Assembly (NCBI RefSeq): GCF_020544465.1
Contig: NZ_CP066126.1
Coordinates: forward strand, 434,001-498,000
Length of the DNA: 64,000 bases
Origin: Chromobacterium rhizoryzae
GTDB lineage: Bacteria; Pseudomonadota; Gammaproteobacteria; Burkholderiales; Chromobacteriaceae
Reading direction: 5' to 3'
Part shown: positions 1 through 9,047 of the stretch, piece by piece
Position numbering within the stretch: position 1 is the first letter of the stretch
Layout: each line of letters starts with the position of its first letter
Program-made: the position numbers and the translations under genes
Notes under the pieces: model-generated
What the model was told of the DNA's origin: nothing
The model's input: only the letters and a program-made list of their open reading frames with translations
Databases searched by the model: none

Positions 1-716
1 ACGCCGACGCCGGCCTGTTGTTGAGCAATAAGGCCTTGCTGCCCTTCGCCAAGAAACTGGCCTGCGGTTTCGACGGCGACGCGGCGCGCAACGGCAAGGC
101 GCTGGTCACCGGCAATCCGGTGCGTGGGGAGATCGAGGGCATCGCCGCGCCGGCGGAGCGCTTCGCCGGCCGCAGCGGCCCGCTGAAGGTCTTGGTGGTG
201 GGCGGCAGCCTGGGCGCCAAGGTTTTGAATGAAACGCTGCCGCAGGCGATGGCCAAGCTGCCGGCCGACAAGCGGCCGCGACTGACGCATCAGACCGGCG
301 AGGCGAACTTCGCCGCGGTCGAGGCCGCGTATCAGGCCGCGGGCCTGCGGGAGCAAGTGGAACTGCTGCCCTTCGTCGACGATATGCCGCAGCGCCTGGC
401 CGAATGCGATCTGGTGATCTGCCGCGCCGGCGCGATCACGGTCAGCGAATTGTGCGCGGCCGGCGTGCCCAGCGTGCTGGTGCCGCTGGTGGTGTCCACC
501 ACCGGCCATCAGCGCGACAACGCCGAGTGGATGGCGCAGGCCGGCGCGGCCTGGCATCTGCCGCAGAAAGAATTGAACGCCGACGGGCTTGCGGGCCTGC
601 TGGCGGGTTTGGATAGAGAGCAGTTGCTGGACAAGGCCGAACGCGCGCGCGCGCTGGCGCGTTCCGGCGCGGCCGGCCGGGTGGCCGACCTGTGCCAGCA
701 GCTGGCCCGGGAATGA
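1..716 (+). CDS. murG: MurG, UDP-GlcNAc transferase, 3' part only
   Basis: The reading frame is open from base 3 and encodes the last 237 residues of MurG, so roughly the first third lies outside the window. MurG is the membrane-associated GT28 glycosyltransferase that adds GlcNAc to lipid I to make lipid II. Visible family motifs are the GGSLGA glycine-rich loop, the C-domain segment RAGAITVSELCAAGVPSVLVP, which is followed by TTGHQRDNA with the HQxxNA donor-binding motif. A TTG at base 18 is internal and is not the start. The gene is followed after 37 bp by murC in the same direction, the usual division and cell-wall cluster order. Confidence 0.95.
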   Translation, partial: ADAGLLLSNKALLPFAKKLACGFDGDAARNGKALVTGNPVRGEIEGIAAPAERFAGRSGPLKVLVVGGSLGAKVLNETLPQAMAKLPADKRPRLTHQTGEANFAAVEAAYQAAGLREQVELLPFVDDMPQRLAECDLVICRAGAITVSELCAAGVPSVLVPLVVSTTGHQRDNAEWMAQAGAAWHLPQKELNADGLAGLLAGLDREQLLDKAERARALARSGAAGRVADLCQQLARE

Positions 717-753
717 CAGAGCGTCATACGAGCGCTCAAGCAGAGACACAGAC

Positions 754-2145
754 ATGAAACACAGGGTCAAACACATACATTTCGTCGGCATCGGCGGCGT
801 GGGCATGTGCGGCATCGCCGAGGTGCTGCACGGCCTGGGCTTTACCGTGTCCGGCTCCGACATGGCGGAAAGCGCCACCAGCAAGCGGCTGATCGATCAG
901 GGCATCCGCGTGTTCTACGGCCACGACGCCACCTATATGCACGGCGCCGACGTGGTGGTGACCTCCACCGCGGTCAAGGCCGACAATCCGGAAGTGCTGG
1001 AAGCGCGCGCCAACAAGATCCCGGTGATCCCGCGCGCGCTGATGCTGGCGGAACTGATGCGCTTCAAGCAGGGCATCGCCATCGCCGGCACCCACGGCAA
1101 GACCACCACCACCAGCCTGACCGCTTCGGTGCTGGGCGCGGCCGGCCTGGACCCCACCTTCGTCATCGGCGGCAAGCTGACCGCGGCCGGCACCAATGCG
1201 CGCCTGGGCTCCGGCGAGTTCCTGGTGGCCGAGGCCGACGAATCGGACGCCTCCTTCCTGCATCTGACTCCGGTGATGGCGGTGGTGACCAATATCGACG
1301 CCGACCACATGGACACCTACGACCACAGCTTCGACAAGCTCAAGCAGGCTTTCGTCGACTTCCTGCAGCGGCTGCCGTTCTACGGCCGCGCGGTGCTGTG
1401 CGTGGATGACCCCAATGTGCGCGAGATCCGCGGCCGCATCACCAAGCCGGTGACCACCTACGGTCTGGACGACTCCGCCGACATCTACGCCGAGAACGTG
1501 CGCGCCGCCGCCGGCCAGATGCATTTCGACGTGGTGGTGAAGAACGGCAAGGAAGTGCGTTTCCCGGTGGTGTTGAACATGCCGGGCCGCCACAACGTGC
1601 TCAACGCGCTGTCCGCCATCGCCATCGGCCTGGAGTGCGGCGCCAGCGTGGAAGCGATCCAGCAAGGCCTGGCCGAGTTCGCCGGCGTCGGCCGCCGCTT
1701 CCAGCGTTACGGCGAAGTGCCGGCCAAGGACGGCGGCCGCTTCACCCTGGTGGACGATTATGGCCATCACCCGGTGGAAATGGCCGCCACGCTGGCCGCG
1801 GTGCGCGGCGCCTTCCCGGACAAGCGTCTGGTGCTGGCCTTCCAGCCGCACCGCTACACCCGCACTCGGGACCTGTTTGAAGACTTCGTCAAAGTGCTGT
1901 CCAGCGTGGACGCCTTGCTGCTGTCCGAAGTCTACGCCGCTGGCGAAGCGCCCATCGTGGCCGCCGACGGCCGCGCCTTGGCGCGCGCGGTGCGCGTGCA
2001 GGGCAAGGTGGAGCCGGTGTTCGTCGAGGACATCGCCGAGATGCAGCAGACCATTTTCGATCAAGCTCGCGACGGCGACGTGGTGGTGACCATGGGCGCG
2101 GGCTCCATCGGCGCGGTGCCGGCCAAAGTGGCGGCGGGCGCGTGA
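754..2145 (+). CDS. murC: UDP-N-acetylmuramate--L-alanine ligase
   Basis: The 463-residue cytoplasmic Mur ligase adds L-alanine to UDP-MurNAc with ATP. The N-terminal nucleotide-sugar domain opens with HFVGIGGVGM, the ATP-binding P-loop GTHGKTTTT lies near residues 112-120, the central domain carries the EADESDASF segment, and the C-terminal domain has GHHPVE and QPHRYTRT. Length matches the family, usually about 460-490. The ATG at 754 begins the conserved N-terminus; the frame stays open further upstream, but that part overlaps murG and is not conserved in type. The stop codon abuts or overlaps the first possible starts of ddlB, indicating translational coupling within the cluster. Confidence 0.97.
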   Translation: MKHRVKHIHFVGIGGVGMCGIAEVLHGLGFTVSGSDMAESATSKRLIDQGIRVFYGHDATYMHGADVVVTSTAVKADNPEVLEARANKIPVIPRALMLAELMRFKQGIAIAGTHGKTTTTSLTASVLGAAGLDPTFVIGGKLTAAGTNARLGSGEFLVAEADESDASFLHLTPVMAVVTNIDADHMDTYDHSFDKLKQAFVDFLQRLPFYGRAVLCVDDPNVREIRGRITKPVTTYGLDDSADIYAENVRAAAGQMHFDVVVKNGKEVRFPVVLNMPGRHNVLNALSAIAIGLECGASVEAIQQGLAEFAGVGRRFQRYGEVPAKDGGRFTLVDDYGHHPVEMAATLAAVRGAFPDKRLVLAFQPHRYTRTRDLFEDFVKVLSSVDALLLSEVYAAGEAPIVAADGRALARAVRVQGKVEPVFVEDIAEMQQTIFDQARDGDVVVTMGAGSIGAVPAKVAAGA

Positions 2146-2168
2146 TGATGAATGACAAGGACAAGGCA

Positions 2169-3080
2169 ATGAAGCAGTACGGCAAGGTGGCGGTGATGAT
2201 GGGCGGCAGTTCCTCCGAGCGCGAAGTGTCGCTGATGAGCGGCGCCGGCGTGCTCAAAGCCCTGCAATCCCGTGGCGTGGACGCTCACAAGTTCGATCCG
2301 TCGGAACAGCCGCTGAGCGCGCTGAAAGACGAGGGTTTCGACCGCGTGTTCAACATCCTGCATGGGCCCTTCGGCGAAGACGGCACCCTGCAGGGCGTGC
2401 TGGAAAGCATGGGCCTGCCGTATACCGGTTGCGGCGTGATGGCGTCGGCGATCTGCATGGACAAATGGCGCACCAAGCTGCTGTGGCAGGGCGCCGGCCT
2501 GCCGATCCCGGCCTTCGAACTGTTGGACGAGAACAGCGACTTCGCCGCGGTGGAAGCCAAGCTGGGCCTGCCCATCTTCGTCAAGCCGGCCACCGAGGGC
2601 TCCAGCATCGGCGTGACCAAGGTCAAGCAGCCGGGCGAACTGAAGGCGGCGTTCGAAGAGGCGCGCAAATACGACAGCATCGTGATCGCCGAGCGTTTCA
2701 TCGGCGGCGGCGAGTACACCTGCGCGGTGATCGGCGACACCGCCTATCCGACCATCAAGATCGAACCGGCGACCGAGTTTTACGACTACGACGCCAAGTA
2801 TTTCCGCGACGACACCGTCTACCGTTGCCCGTCCGGCCTGAGCGAAGACGTGGAGACGCGCGCGCGCGAACTGTCGCTGGCGGCTTTCCGCGTATTGGGC
2901 GGCCGCGGCTGGGGCCGGGTGGATTTCCTGATGGACGAAGCCGGCGGCATTTACCTGTTGGAAGCCAACACCAATCCGGGCATGACCAGCCACAGCCTGG
3001 TGCCGATGGCGGCGCGGGCGATGGGCATCAGTTACGAGGATTTGTGCCTCAAGGTGCTGGATATGGTGCATGTGGGATAA
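2169..3080 (+). CDS. ddlB: D-alanine--D-alanine ligase
   Basis: This ATP-grasp ligase joins two D-alanines for the peptidoglycan pentapeptide. The start at 2169 gives 303 residues, close to 306 in E. coli DdlB, with the N-terminal GKVAVMMGGSSSEREVSL block at the expected distance and an AAGGACAAGG purine stretch just upstream. Alternatives are GTG 2142, ATG 2145 and ATG 2148, which overlap the murC stop. Other motifs are the EGSSIGV loop and the metal-binding tail EANTNPGMTSHSLVP. The gene overlaps ftsQ by 11 bp. Its placement between murC and ftsQ is the classical ddlB position. Confidence 0.95.
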   Translation: MKQYGKVAVMMGGSSSEREVSLMSGAGVLKALQSRGVDAHKFDPSEQPLSALKDEGFDRVFNILHGPFGEDGTLQGVLESMGLPYTGCGVMASAICMDKWRTKLLWQGAGLPIPAFELLDENSDFAAVEAKLGLPIFVKPATEGSSIGVTKVKQPGELKAAFEEARKYDSIVIAERFIGGGEYTCAVIGDTAYPTIKIEPATEFYDYDAKYFRDDTVYRCPSGLSEDVETRARELSLAAFRVLGGRGWGRVDFLMDEAGGIYLLEANTNPGMTSHSLVPMAARAMGISYEDLCLKVLDMVHVG

Positions 3081-3795
3081 CCATCGGCTGCTTAGAGGCC
3101 TGGCCAATCTGATGCTGGCCGCCGCAGCGCTGATGTTGCTGTATGCAGGAGGGTTCTGGTTGACGCACGCTCCGGTGTTTCCGGTGAAGAAGATCCAGAT
3201 TCGCGGCGACATGAAACGCGTGACGCCGGAACAGCTGAAGTTCATTGCCGAGCATGAGCTGTCCGGCACCTTCTTCACGCTGGACATCGACAAGACGCGA
3301 GCGGCCTTCGGCAAATTGCCGTGGGTGCGGGATGCCCAGGTGCGGCGGCGCTGGCCGGACGCGCTGGACATTTCGGTGGAAGAGCATGTGGCGCTTGCGC
3401 GCTGGGGAGAGAACGGCCTGGTCAATACCCGAGGAGAGCGGTTCGACGCCGCCAGCGACCAGGACCTGCCGGTGTTTTACGGGCCGGCGGGGGCAGAGAA
3501 GGACATGAGCGAAATGCTGGGAGGGCTGCGGCAGGATCTGGCCCCGGCGGGCGTCAAGCCGGCGGCGCTGTGGCTGTCCAGCCGCCGCGCCTGGAAAGTG
3601 GGGCTGGACAACCAGGTGCAGCTGGAGCTGGGACGCAACGACGTGAGTCCGCGCGCCCGCCGCTTCGCCCAGTACTGGAAGAGCAAATTGGCGGCGTTGC
3701 CGTATCACGTGGAATACGTGGATATGCGCTACCCGAATGGATTCGCCGTGCGGATGCCCGATTACAAGGCGCCGCCGGCCAAGGGAAACAAGTAA
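3070..3795 (+). CDS. ftsQ: Cell division protein FtsQ
   Basis: A 241-residue bitopic inner-membrane protein of the divisome. A short cytoplasmic segment is followed by one transmembrane helix (about residues 12-32) and a POTRA domain beginning VKKIQIRGDMKRV; the FtsQ domain follows, with LPWVRDAQVRRRWPDALDISVEEH. FtsQ links FtsK to FtsL, FtsB and the septal synthases. The ATG at 3070 lies inside the end of ddlB, so the two genes overlap by 11 bp, and ftsA follows after 19 bp. Both the length and the position support the call. Confidence 0.95.
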   Translation: MWDNHRLLRGLANLMLAAAALMLLYAGGFWLTHAPVFPVKKIQIRGDMKRVTPEQLKFIAEHELSGTFFTLDIDKTRAAFGKLPWVRDAQVRRRWPDALDISVEEHVALARWGENGLVNTRGERFDAASDQDLPVFYGPAGAEKDMSEMLGGLRQDLAPAGVKPAALWLSSRRAWKVGLDNQVQLELGRNDVSPRARRFAQYWKSKLAALPYHVEYVDMRYPNGFAVRMPDYKAPPAKGNK

Positions 3796-3814
3796 TTAGC
3801 AGTTGGAGCGACAG

Positions 3815-5053
3815 GTGAGCAAACCAAAGGAAAGCAAGAACATGCTGGTTGGCCTCGACATCGGCACATCCAAGATCGTGGCGATCGTCGCAGAAGTCCT
3901 GGAGGACGGCCAACTCAATATCGTCGGCATGGGCCACACGCCGTCGCGCGGTTTGAAGCGCGGCATGGTGGTGAACATCGAATCCACGGTGCAGGCCATC
4001 CAGCGCGCGCTGGAAGAGGCGGAACTGATGGCCGACTGCAAGATTCACGAAGTGTTCGCCGGCATCGCCGGCAGCCACATCAAGAGCGTGAACTCGCACG
4101 GCATGGTGGCGATCAAGGATCGCGAAGTCACCAAGATGGACATCGACCGCGTGATTGAAACCGCGCGCGCGGTGACCATCCCGCCGGACCATCAGGTGCT
4201 GCACATCCTGACCCAGGAATACAGCATCGACGGTCAGGAAGGCGTGCGCGAACCGCTGGGCATGAGCGGTGTGCGGCTGGAAGCCAAGGTGCACATCGTC
4301 ACCGGCGCGGTGTCCGCCGCCCAGAACGTGACCAAGTGCGTGCGCCGCTGCGGTCTGGAAGTGTCCGACCTGGTGCTGCAACCGATGGCCTCCGCCATCG
4401 CGGTGCTGTCGGAAGACGAAAAAGATCTGGGCGTGTGCCTGATCGACATCGGCGGCGGCACCACCGATATCGCGGTCTACGCCAACGGCGCGATCCGCCA
4501 CACTGCGGTGATTCCGATCGCAGGAGATCAGATCACCAACGACATCGCCATGGCCTTGCGCACCCCGACCAAGGAAGCCGAGGACATCAAGATCCAGCAC
4601 GCGGTGGCGCTGGTGGCGATGGCGGACCCGAGCCAGATGATAGAAGTGCCGGGCGTGGGCGAGCGCGGGCCGCGGCAGATGTCGCGCGCCACGCTGGCCG
4701 AAGTGGTGGAGCCGCGGGTGGAAGAGTTGTTCCAACTGGTGCAGCAGGAACTGCGCCGCAGCGGCTTCGAGGATTTGCTGTCCTCCGGCATCGTGCTCAC
4801 CGGCGGCGCCAGCCTGATGCCGGGCATGGTGGAGCTGGCGGAAGAAGTGTTCCACATGCCGGTGCGCGTCGGCGTGCCCAAGTATGTGGGCGGCCTGGCG
4901 GAAGTGGTGAAGACCCCGCGCTTCTCCACCGGCGTCGGCCTGCTGTTGTACGGCAAGGATCAGATTCAAACGCATGCCGGCCCCAAGGTGGAGACGGCGG
5001 GTGTGGGCCAGATGTTCACGCGCATGAAGGCGTGGTTCGCTGGCAATTTCTAA
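3815..5053 (+). CDS. ftsA: Cell division protein FtsA
   Basis: This actin-like ATPase tethers FtsZ to the membrane and recruits later division proteins; 412 residues from the GTG at 3815. That start is preferred because a GGAG at 3805-3808 sits 6 bases upstream; the frame also extends to a TTG at 3803. Visible motifs are the phosphate-1 loop GLDIGTSKIVAIVAE, the phosphate-2 block LIDIGGGTTDIAVY, the adenosine motif LTGGASLMPGM, and a C-terminal amphipathic tail ending KAWFAGNF that fits the membrane-targeting helix. It sits between ftsQ and ftsZ as in most Proteobacteria. Confidence 0.96.
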   Translation: MSKPKESKNMLVGLDIGTSKIVAIVAEVLEDGQLNIVGMGHTPSRGLKRGMVVNIESTVQAIQRALEEAELMADCKIHEVFAGIAGSHIKSVNSHGMVAIKDREVTKMDIDRVIETARAVTIPPDHQVLHILTQEYSIDGQEGVREPLGMSGVRLEAKVHIVTGAVSAAQNVTKCVRRCGLEVSDLVLQPMASAIAVLSEDEKDLGVCLIDIGGGTTDIAVYANGAIRHTAVIPIAGDQITNDIAMALRTPTKEAEDIKIQHAVALVAMADPSQMIEVPGVGERGPRQMSRATLAEVVEPRVEELFQLVQQELRRSGFEDLLSSGIVLTGGASLMPGMVELAEEVFHMPVRVGVPKYVGGLAEVVKTPRFSTGVGLLLYGKDQIQTHAGPKVETAGVGQMFTRMKAWFAGNF

Positions 5054-5143
5054 GCGCTACGCGGCCGGCGCACTCGCTGGCCACGATAGCGATCGGGCAG
5101 ATGTATATGAAGTCGGTAGCTCATCTTTATTGAGGAGAGGAAA

Positions 5144-6334
5144 ATGAGCGGAATGGTCTTTGAAGTTATGCAAGAAACCGCCAATGTGGCGATCATCAAA
5201 GTCATCGGCGTCGGCGGCGGCGGTTGCAACGCCATCGACAATATGATCGACGGCAATGTGCACGGCGTGGAGTTCATCTGCGCCAACACCGACGCTCAGT
5301 CGCTGCTGCGCAACAAATCGCCGCAGAAGCTGCAGCTGGGCAACAATCTGACCCGCGGCCTGGGCGCGGGCGCCAATCCGGAAGTGGGCCGCAGCGCGGC
5401 GCTGGAAGACCGCGAACGCATCGCCGAGATGCTGCGCGGCTCCAATATGGTGTTCGTCACCGCCGGCATGGGCGGCGGCACCGGCACCGGCGCGGCGCCC
5501 GTGGTGGCCGAAGTGGCCAAGGAAATGGGCATCCTGACCGTGGGCGTGGTCACCCGGCCGTTCGAGCACGAAGGCAAGCGCATGAAAGTGGCGCAGAATG
5601 GCATCGAGGATCTGAAAAAGCACGTCGATTCGCTGATCGTGATCCCCAATGAAAAACTGATGGAAGTGCTGGGCGACGACGTGACCATGCGCGAAGCCTT
5701 CCGCGCCGCCGACGACGTGCTCAAGGGCGCGGTGGCCGGCATCGCGGAAGTGATCACTTGCCCGGGCCTGATCAACGTCGACTTCGCCGACGTGCGCACC
5801 GTGATGAGCGAAATGGGCCTGGCGATGATGGGCTCGGCCTACGCCTCCGGCATCGACCGCGCTCGCGTGGCCGCCGAACAGGCCGTGGCCAGCCCGTTGC
5901 TGGACAACATCACGCTGGAAGGCGCGCGCGGCGTGCTGGTCAACATCTCCACCGCGCCTGGCTGCCTGAAGATGAGCGAGTATCGCGAAATCATGGGCAT
6001 CGTGCGCCAGTACGCGGACGAAGACGCGCAGATCAAGTTCGGCACCGCCGAAGTGGAAGACATGCCGGAAGACACCATCCGCGTGACCTTGATCGCCACC
6101 GGCCTGGGTCAGAAGAAGACCGCGCGCAATACCGAGGAGCGTCCGGAATACATCAAGATCGTCAAGACCGGCACCGACGACCGCGCGGTGGAAGTGGTCA
6201 GCTACGACGACTTCGACACCCCGGCCATCATGCGCCAGGGCCGTCGCCGCGCCGCGCCGTCCATGGACTTCTCCAACCCGGAAGTGAGCGAAAGCTACGA
6301 CATCCCGGCCTTCCTGCGCAAGCAGGCGGACTGA
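5144..6334 (+). CDS. ftsZ: Cell division protein FtsZ
   Basis: The tubulin-like GTPase that forms the Z ring, 396 residues. The tubulin signature GGGTGTG lies near residues 110-116, the N-terminal nucleotide loop GVGGGGCNAIDNM near 22-34, and the T7 synergy loop NVDFADVRTVM in the middle. The C-terminal conserved peptide DIPAFLRKQAD, which binds FtsA and other partners, is intact at the very end. The start at 5144 is supported by a strong GAGGAGAGG ribosome binding site. A 90-bp gap separates it from ftsA, long enough for an additional promoter, though none is obvious. Confidence 0.98.
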   Translation: MSGMVFEVMQETANVAIIKVIGVGGGGCNAIDNMIDGNVHGVEFICANTDAQSLLRNKSPQKLQLGNNLTRGLGAGANPEVGRSAALEDRERIAEMLRGSNMVFVTAGMGGGTGTGAAPVVAEVAKEMGILTVGVVTRPFEHEGKRMKVAQNGIEDLKKHVDSLIVIPNEKLMEVLGDDVTMREAFRAADDVLKGAVAGIAEVITCPGLINVDFADVRTVMSEMGLAMMGSAYASGIDRARVAAEQAVASPLLDNITLEGARGVLVNISTAPGCLKMSEYREIMGIVRQYADEDAQIKFGTAEVEDMPEDTIRVTLIATGLGQKKTARNTEERPEYIKIVKTGTDDRAVEVVSYDDFDTPAIMRQGRRRAAPSMDFSNPEVSESYDIPAFLRKQAD

Positions 6335-6400
6335 GGCGGAGCCGCTATAGAAGAAAGCTATTTAATACTGCAAATCAATCAATAAAGTGCGGTTTTTGAC

Positions 6401-6411
6401 TGTGCTAGAAT
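6401..6411 (+). promoter_or_regulatory. Extended -10 promoter upstream of lpxC
   Basis: The motif TGTGCTAGAAT matches an extended -10 box (TGTGN-TATAAT with one mismatch) and sits about 30 bp before the lpxC start. No good -35 hexamer is found at 16-18 bp, which is tolerated with extended -10 sites. This suggests that lpxC can be expressed apart from ftsZ. Confidence 0.5.
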
Positions 6412-6442
6412 CGGGCATTCCCATTCGTTCGAGAAGCCCGAC

Positions 6443-7357
6443 ATGATATTGCAGCGCACGCTGAAACAAGCGATAAGCGCCACGGGTGTGGGTTTGCACT
6501 CCGGCGAGCGGGTGAAGCTCACCCTGCTGCCGGCCGCGCCCGACACCGGGATCGTCTTTCGCCGCACCGACTTGCCCGAGCCGGTGACGGTGAAAGTGGA
6601 TCCATCGCTCGTCAACGACACGCGACTCTCCTCCACGCTGGTGACAGACACCGGCGTGCGTGTCGGCACGATCGAGCATTTGATGTCGGCCCTGGCGGGC
6701 TTTGGCATCGACAACCTCGTGATTGAGGTCACGGCGGCGGAGATCCCCATCATGGACGGATCCGCCGCCCCTTTCATTTACCTGCTGCAGACCGCGGGCG
6801 TGGTCGAGCAGCACGCCAAGAAGCGCTTCATCCGCGTCACCCAGACGGTGGCCGTGGAAGAGCGCGACGTGTGGGTGAAGCTGGAGCCGCACGAGGGCTT
6901 CAAGGTCACGCTGTCCATCGACTTCAACCATCCGGCTTTCAATCTGGCGCCGCAGACGGTGGCGGTGGATTTCGCGCGTCATTCCTATACCGACGAGATC
7001 AGCCGCGCGCGCACCTTCGGCTTCATGCACGAGGTGGAGTACATGCGCAACCACGGCCTGGGCCGCGGCGGCAGCCTGGACAACGCCATCGTCATCGACG
7101 ACGAATACGTGCTGAATCCGGAAGGCCTGCGTTTCCCGGACGAATTCGTTCGCCACAAAATCCTGGACGCCATCGGCGACCTCTACATCATCGGCCACCC
7201 GTTGATCGCCGCCTTCTCCGGCCACAAATCCGGCCACGCGATGAACAACAAGCTGTTGCGCAAGCTGCTGGAGACGCCGGAAGCCTGGGAATACGTCAGC
7301 TACGACGACCCGCTGGACGCGCCGTCCAGCTTCCACCGGCTGCCGGAGGTGGCCTAG
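6443..7357 (+). CDS. lpxC: UDP-3-O-acyl-N-acetylglucosamine deacetylase
   Basis: The zinc-dependent deacetylase that commits the cell to lipid A synthesis, 304 residues, the normal length. The N-terminal segment TLKQAISATGVGLHSGERV, the zinc ligand region GTIEHLMSAL, the motif PIMDGSA, and the C-terminal zinc and catalytic block HKILDAIGDLYIIG followed by SGHKSGHAMNN are all present. It lies directly after ftsZ as in many Beta- and Gammaproteobacteria and has its own likely promoter. A small membrane-protein gene follows 2 bp after the stop. Confidence 0.97.
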   Translation: MILQRTLKQAISATGVGLHSGERVKLTLLPAAPDTGIVFRRTDLPEPVTVKVDPSLVNDTRLSSTLVTDTGVRVGTIEHLMSALAGFGIDNLVIEVTAAEIPIMDGSAAPFIYLLQTAGVVEQHAKKRFIRVTQTVAVEERDVWVKLEPHEGFKVTLSIDFNHPAFNLAPQTVAVDFARHSYTDEISRARTFGFMHEVEYMRNHGLGRGGSLDNAIVIDDEYVLNPEGLRFPDEFVRHKILDAIGDLYIIGHPLIAAFSGHKSGHAMNNKLLRKLLETPEAWEYVSYDDPLDAPSSFHRLPEVA

Positions 7358-7359
7358 CG

Positions 7360-7542
7360 GTGTTTGGTTTCTGGCGCTTGTGGCTGCTCGTCACCATCCT
7401 GCTGCTGGGCTGGGCAGGCGTCTGTTACCTATTGACCCGCAATCCGCTCTACCTGCGCTACCTCGGCCGCATCGCCCGCTGGAGCGGCGGCCTGGTGGTG
7501 CTGGTCAGCGCCTTCTGGCTGATTTACCGGCTGCTGTCCTAA
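7360..7542 (+). CDS. Small two-helix membrane protein of unknown function
   Basis: A 60-residue protein starting at GTG 7360, two bases after the lpxC stop, with GGAGG at 7344-7349. It is strongly hydrophobic: helix one covers about residues 6-25 (LWLLVTILLLGWAGVCYLL), a basic loop with RNPLYLRYLGRIARW follows, and helix two covers about 40-57. No catalytic motif is seen. Placement tight behind lpxC suggests cotranscription and possibly a role in the envelope, but the function is unknown. The stop TAA is followed by GAGCCTGTT, resembling the end of the dispersed element found elsewhere in the window. Confidence 0.65.
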   Translation: MFGFWRLWLLVTILLLGWAGVCYLLTRNPLYLRYLGRIARWSGGLVVLVSAFWLIYRLLS

Positions 7543-7579
7543 GAGCCTGTTCTAAGCGGGCCGGAGGAGTAATGAACCC

Positions 7580-8059
7580 ATGTCAAAATTGACTCATTTC
7601 GACGCCGGCGGCCAGGCCCATATGGTCGACGTCGGCGCCAAGGCGCACAGCCGCCGCCGCGCGGTGGCCGAAGGCCGCATCCGCATGTTGCCCGCCACCT
7701 TCGCGCTGGTGAAGGACGGCGGCCATAAAAAAGGCGATGTGCTCGGCATCGCCCGCATCGCCGCCATCATGGCGTCCAAGAAGGCCGCGGACCTGATTCC
7801 GCTCTGCCACCCGATCGCGCTGACCCGGGTGGCGGTGGACTTCGAACTGCTGGAGGCCGACAACGCCGTGCGCATCGAGGTCACCGCCGAATGCAGTGGC
7901 CAGACCGGGGTGGAGATGGAGGCGCTGACCGCGGCCAACGTCGGCCTGCTGACCATTTACGATATGTGCAAGGCGGTGGACCGCGGCATGGTCATCGACG
8001 GCGTGCGGCTGCTGGAGAAAGAGGGCGGCAAGAGCGGGCATTGGCGGGTGGAAGGCTGA
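7580..8059 (+). CDS. moaC: Cyclic pyranopterin monophosphate synthase
   Basis: MoaC acts with MoaA in the first step of molybdenum cofactor synthesis, converting the cyclic GTP intermediate to cyclic pyranopterin monophosphate. The 159-residue length is typical. Conserved motifs are the substrate-site LCHPIALT, the acidic GVEMEALTAANVGLLTIYDMCKAVD block and the C-terminal KSGHW. The ATG at 7580 has GGAGGAG about 10 bases upstream; an ATG at 7572 is out of frame. No other moa genes are in the window, so it stands apart from the rest of its pathway. Confidence 0.96.
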   Translation: MSKLTHFDAGGQAHMVDVGAKAHSRRRAVAEGRIRMLPATFALVKDGGHKKGDVLGIARIAAIMASKKAADLIPLCHPIALTRVAVDFELLEADNAVRIEVTAECSGQTGVEMEALTAANVGLLTIYDMCKAVDRGMVIDGVRLLEKEGGKSGHWRVEG

Positions 8060-8093
8060 TCCTGCTCGGTTTTGCAAGCCGCGTCATGCGTCG

Positions 8094-9047
8094 TTACAAG
8101 CTTTGCTGCGCGCCGGCCCGCGACGCTTGACGCCCCCGCTCGGCGGGCTTGTCCCGCCAATAGCCGGCCAAGAGCGAGCCGGAAATATTGTGCCAGACCG
8201 AGAACAGCGCGCCGGGCAAGGCCGCCAGCGGGCTGAAGTAGGCCTTGCCCAGCTGGGCGGCCAGGCCGGAGTTCTGCATGCCCACCTCGATCGCCAGCGT
8301 GCGGCACACCGATTCGTCGAAGCCCAGCAAGCGTCCTCCCCAATACCCGCCCAACAGGCCGATGGCGTTGTGCAGCATCACCGCCAGAATGCTCAGCCCG
8401 CCCACCGCGGCGATATGGTTCTTGCTGCCGGCGACGATGGCGGCGATCAGCGCGACGATGGCCAGCATCGACAACAGCGGCAGCAAGGGCTCCAGCCGGC
8501 GGACCTGGGGCGCGAAGAAGCGATGGGCCAGCAGGCCCAGGCCTATCGGCAGGATGACGATCTGCAGAATGCTTAGCAGCATCGCCGCCACTTCCACCTT
8601 GATCGCCGCGTCCACGTACAGCCGGGTCAGCAGCGGCGTGGCTATCACCCCAACCAGCGTCGACAGCGAGGAAATGGTGACCGACAGCGCCACGTCGCCG
8701 CGCGATAGATAGATGATCACATTGGACGCGGTGCCGCTGGCGACGCTGCCCACCAGAATCATGCCGATGGCCAGCTGTGGCGGCATCTGGAACAGCCGCG
8801 CCAGCGCCCAGGCCGCCAGCGGCATCACCAGATAGTGCAGGCCCAGTCCGGCCAGCACCGGCGCCGGCCGGCTCAGCACCCGTTTGAAATCGTCCAGCGT
8901 CAGCGTCAGCCCCATCGCGAACATGATCACCGCCAGCAGCAGACCGGTATGCGGCAGCAGCGGAGTGAACGCCGCCGGCCGCTGGTAAGCGACGGCGGAC
9001 AGCAGCAGGGCCCATAGCGGGAACAGACGGGTGATTATGGCGAGCAC
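8094..9047 (-). CDS. Bile acid:sodium symporter (BASS) family transporter
   Basis: A polytopic inner-membrane protein of 317 residues with about nine or ten hydrophobic segments. The N-terminal block MFAMGLTLTLDDFKRVL, the middle LVGSVASGTASNVIIYLSRGD and the C-terminal RTLAIEVGMQNSGLAAQL are hallmarks of the SBF/BASS fold; bacterial relatives move pantoate, ketoacids or similar organic anions with sodium. The substrate cannot be told from sequence. It is divergent from the D-serine deaminase gene across 169 bp, and shared regulation is possible but not shown. The stop lies 34 bp from the convergent moaC. Confidence 0.88.
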   Translation of the reverse strand: MLAIITRLFPLWALLLSAVAYQRPAAFTPLLPHTGLLLAVIMFAMGLTLTLDDFKRVLSRPAPVLAGLGLHYLVMPLAAWALARLFQMPPQLAIGMILVGSVASGTASNVIIYLSRGDVALSVTISSLSTLVGVIATPLLTRLYVDAAIKVEVAAMLLSILQIVILPIGLGLLAHRFFAPQVRRLEPLLPLLSMLAIVALIAAIVAGSKNHIAAVGGLSILAVMLHNAIGLLGGYWGGRLLGFDESVCRTLAIEVGMQNSGLAAQLGKAYFSPLAALPGALFSVWHNISGSLLAGYWRDKPAERGRQASRAGAQQSL

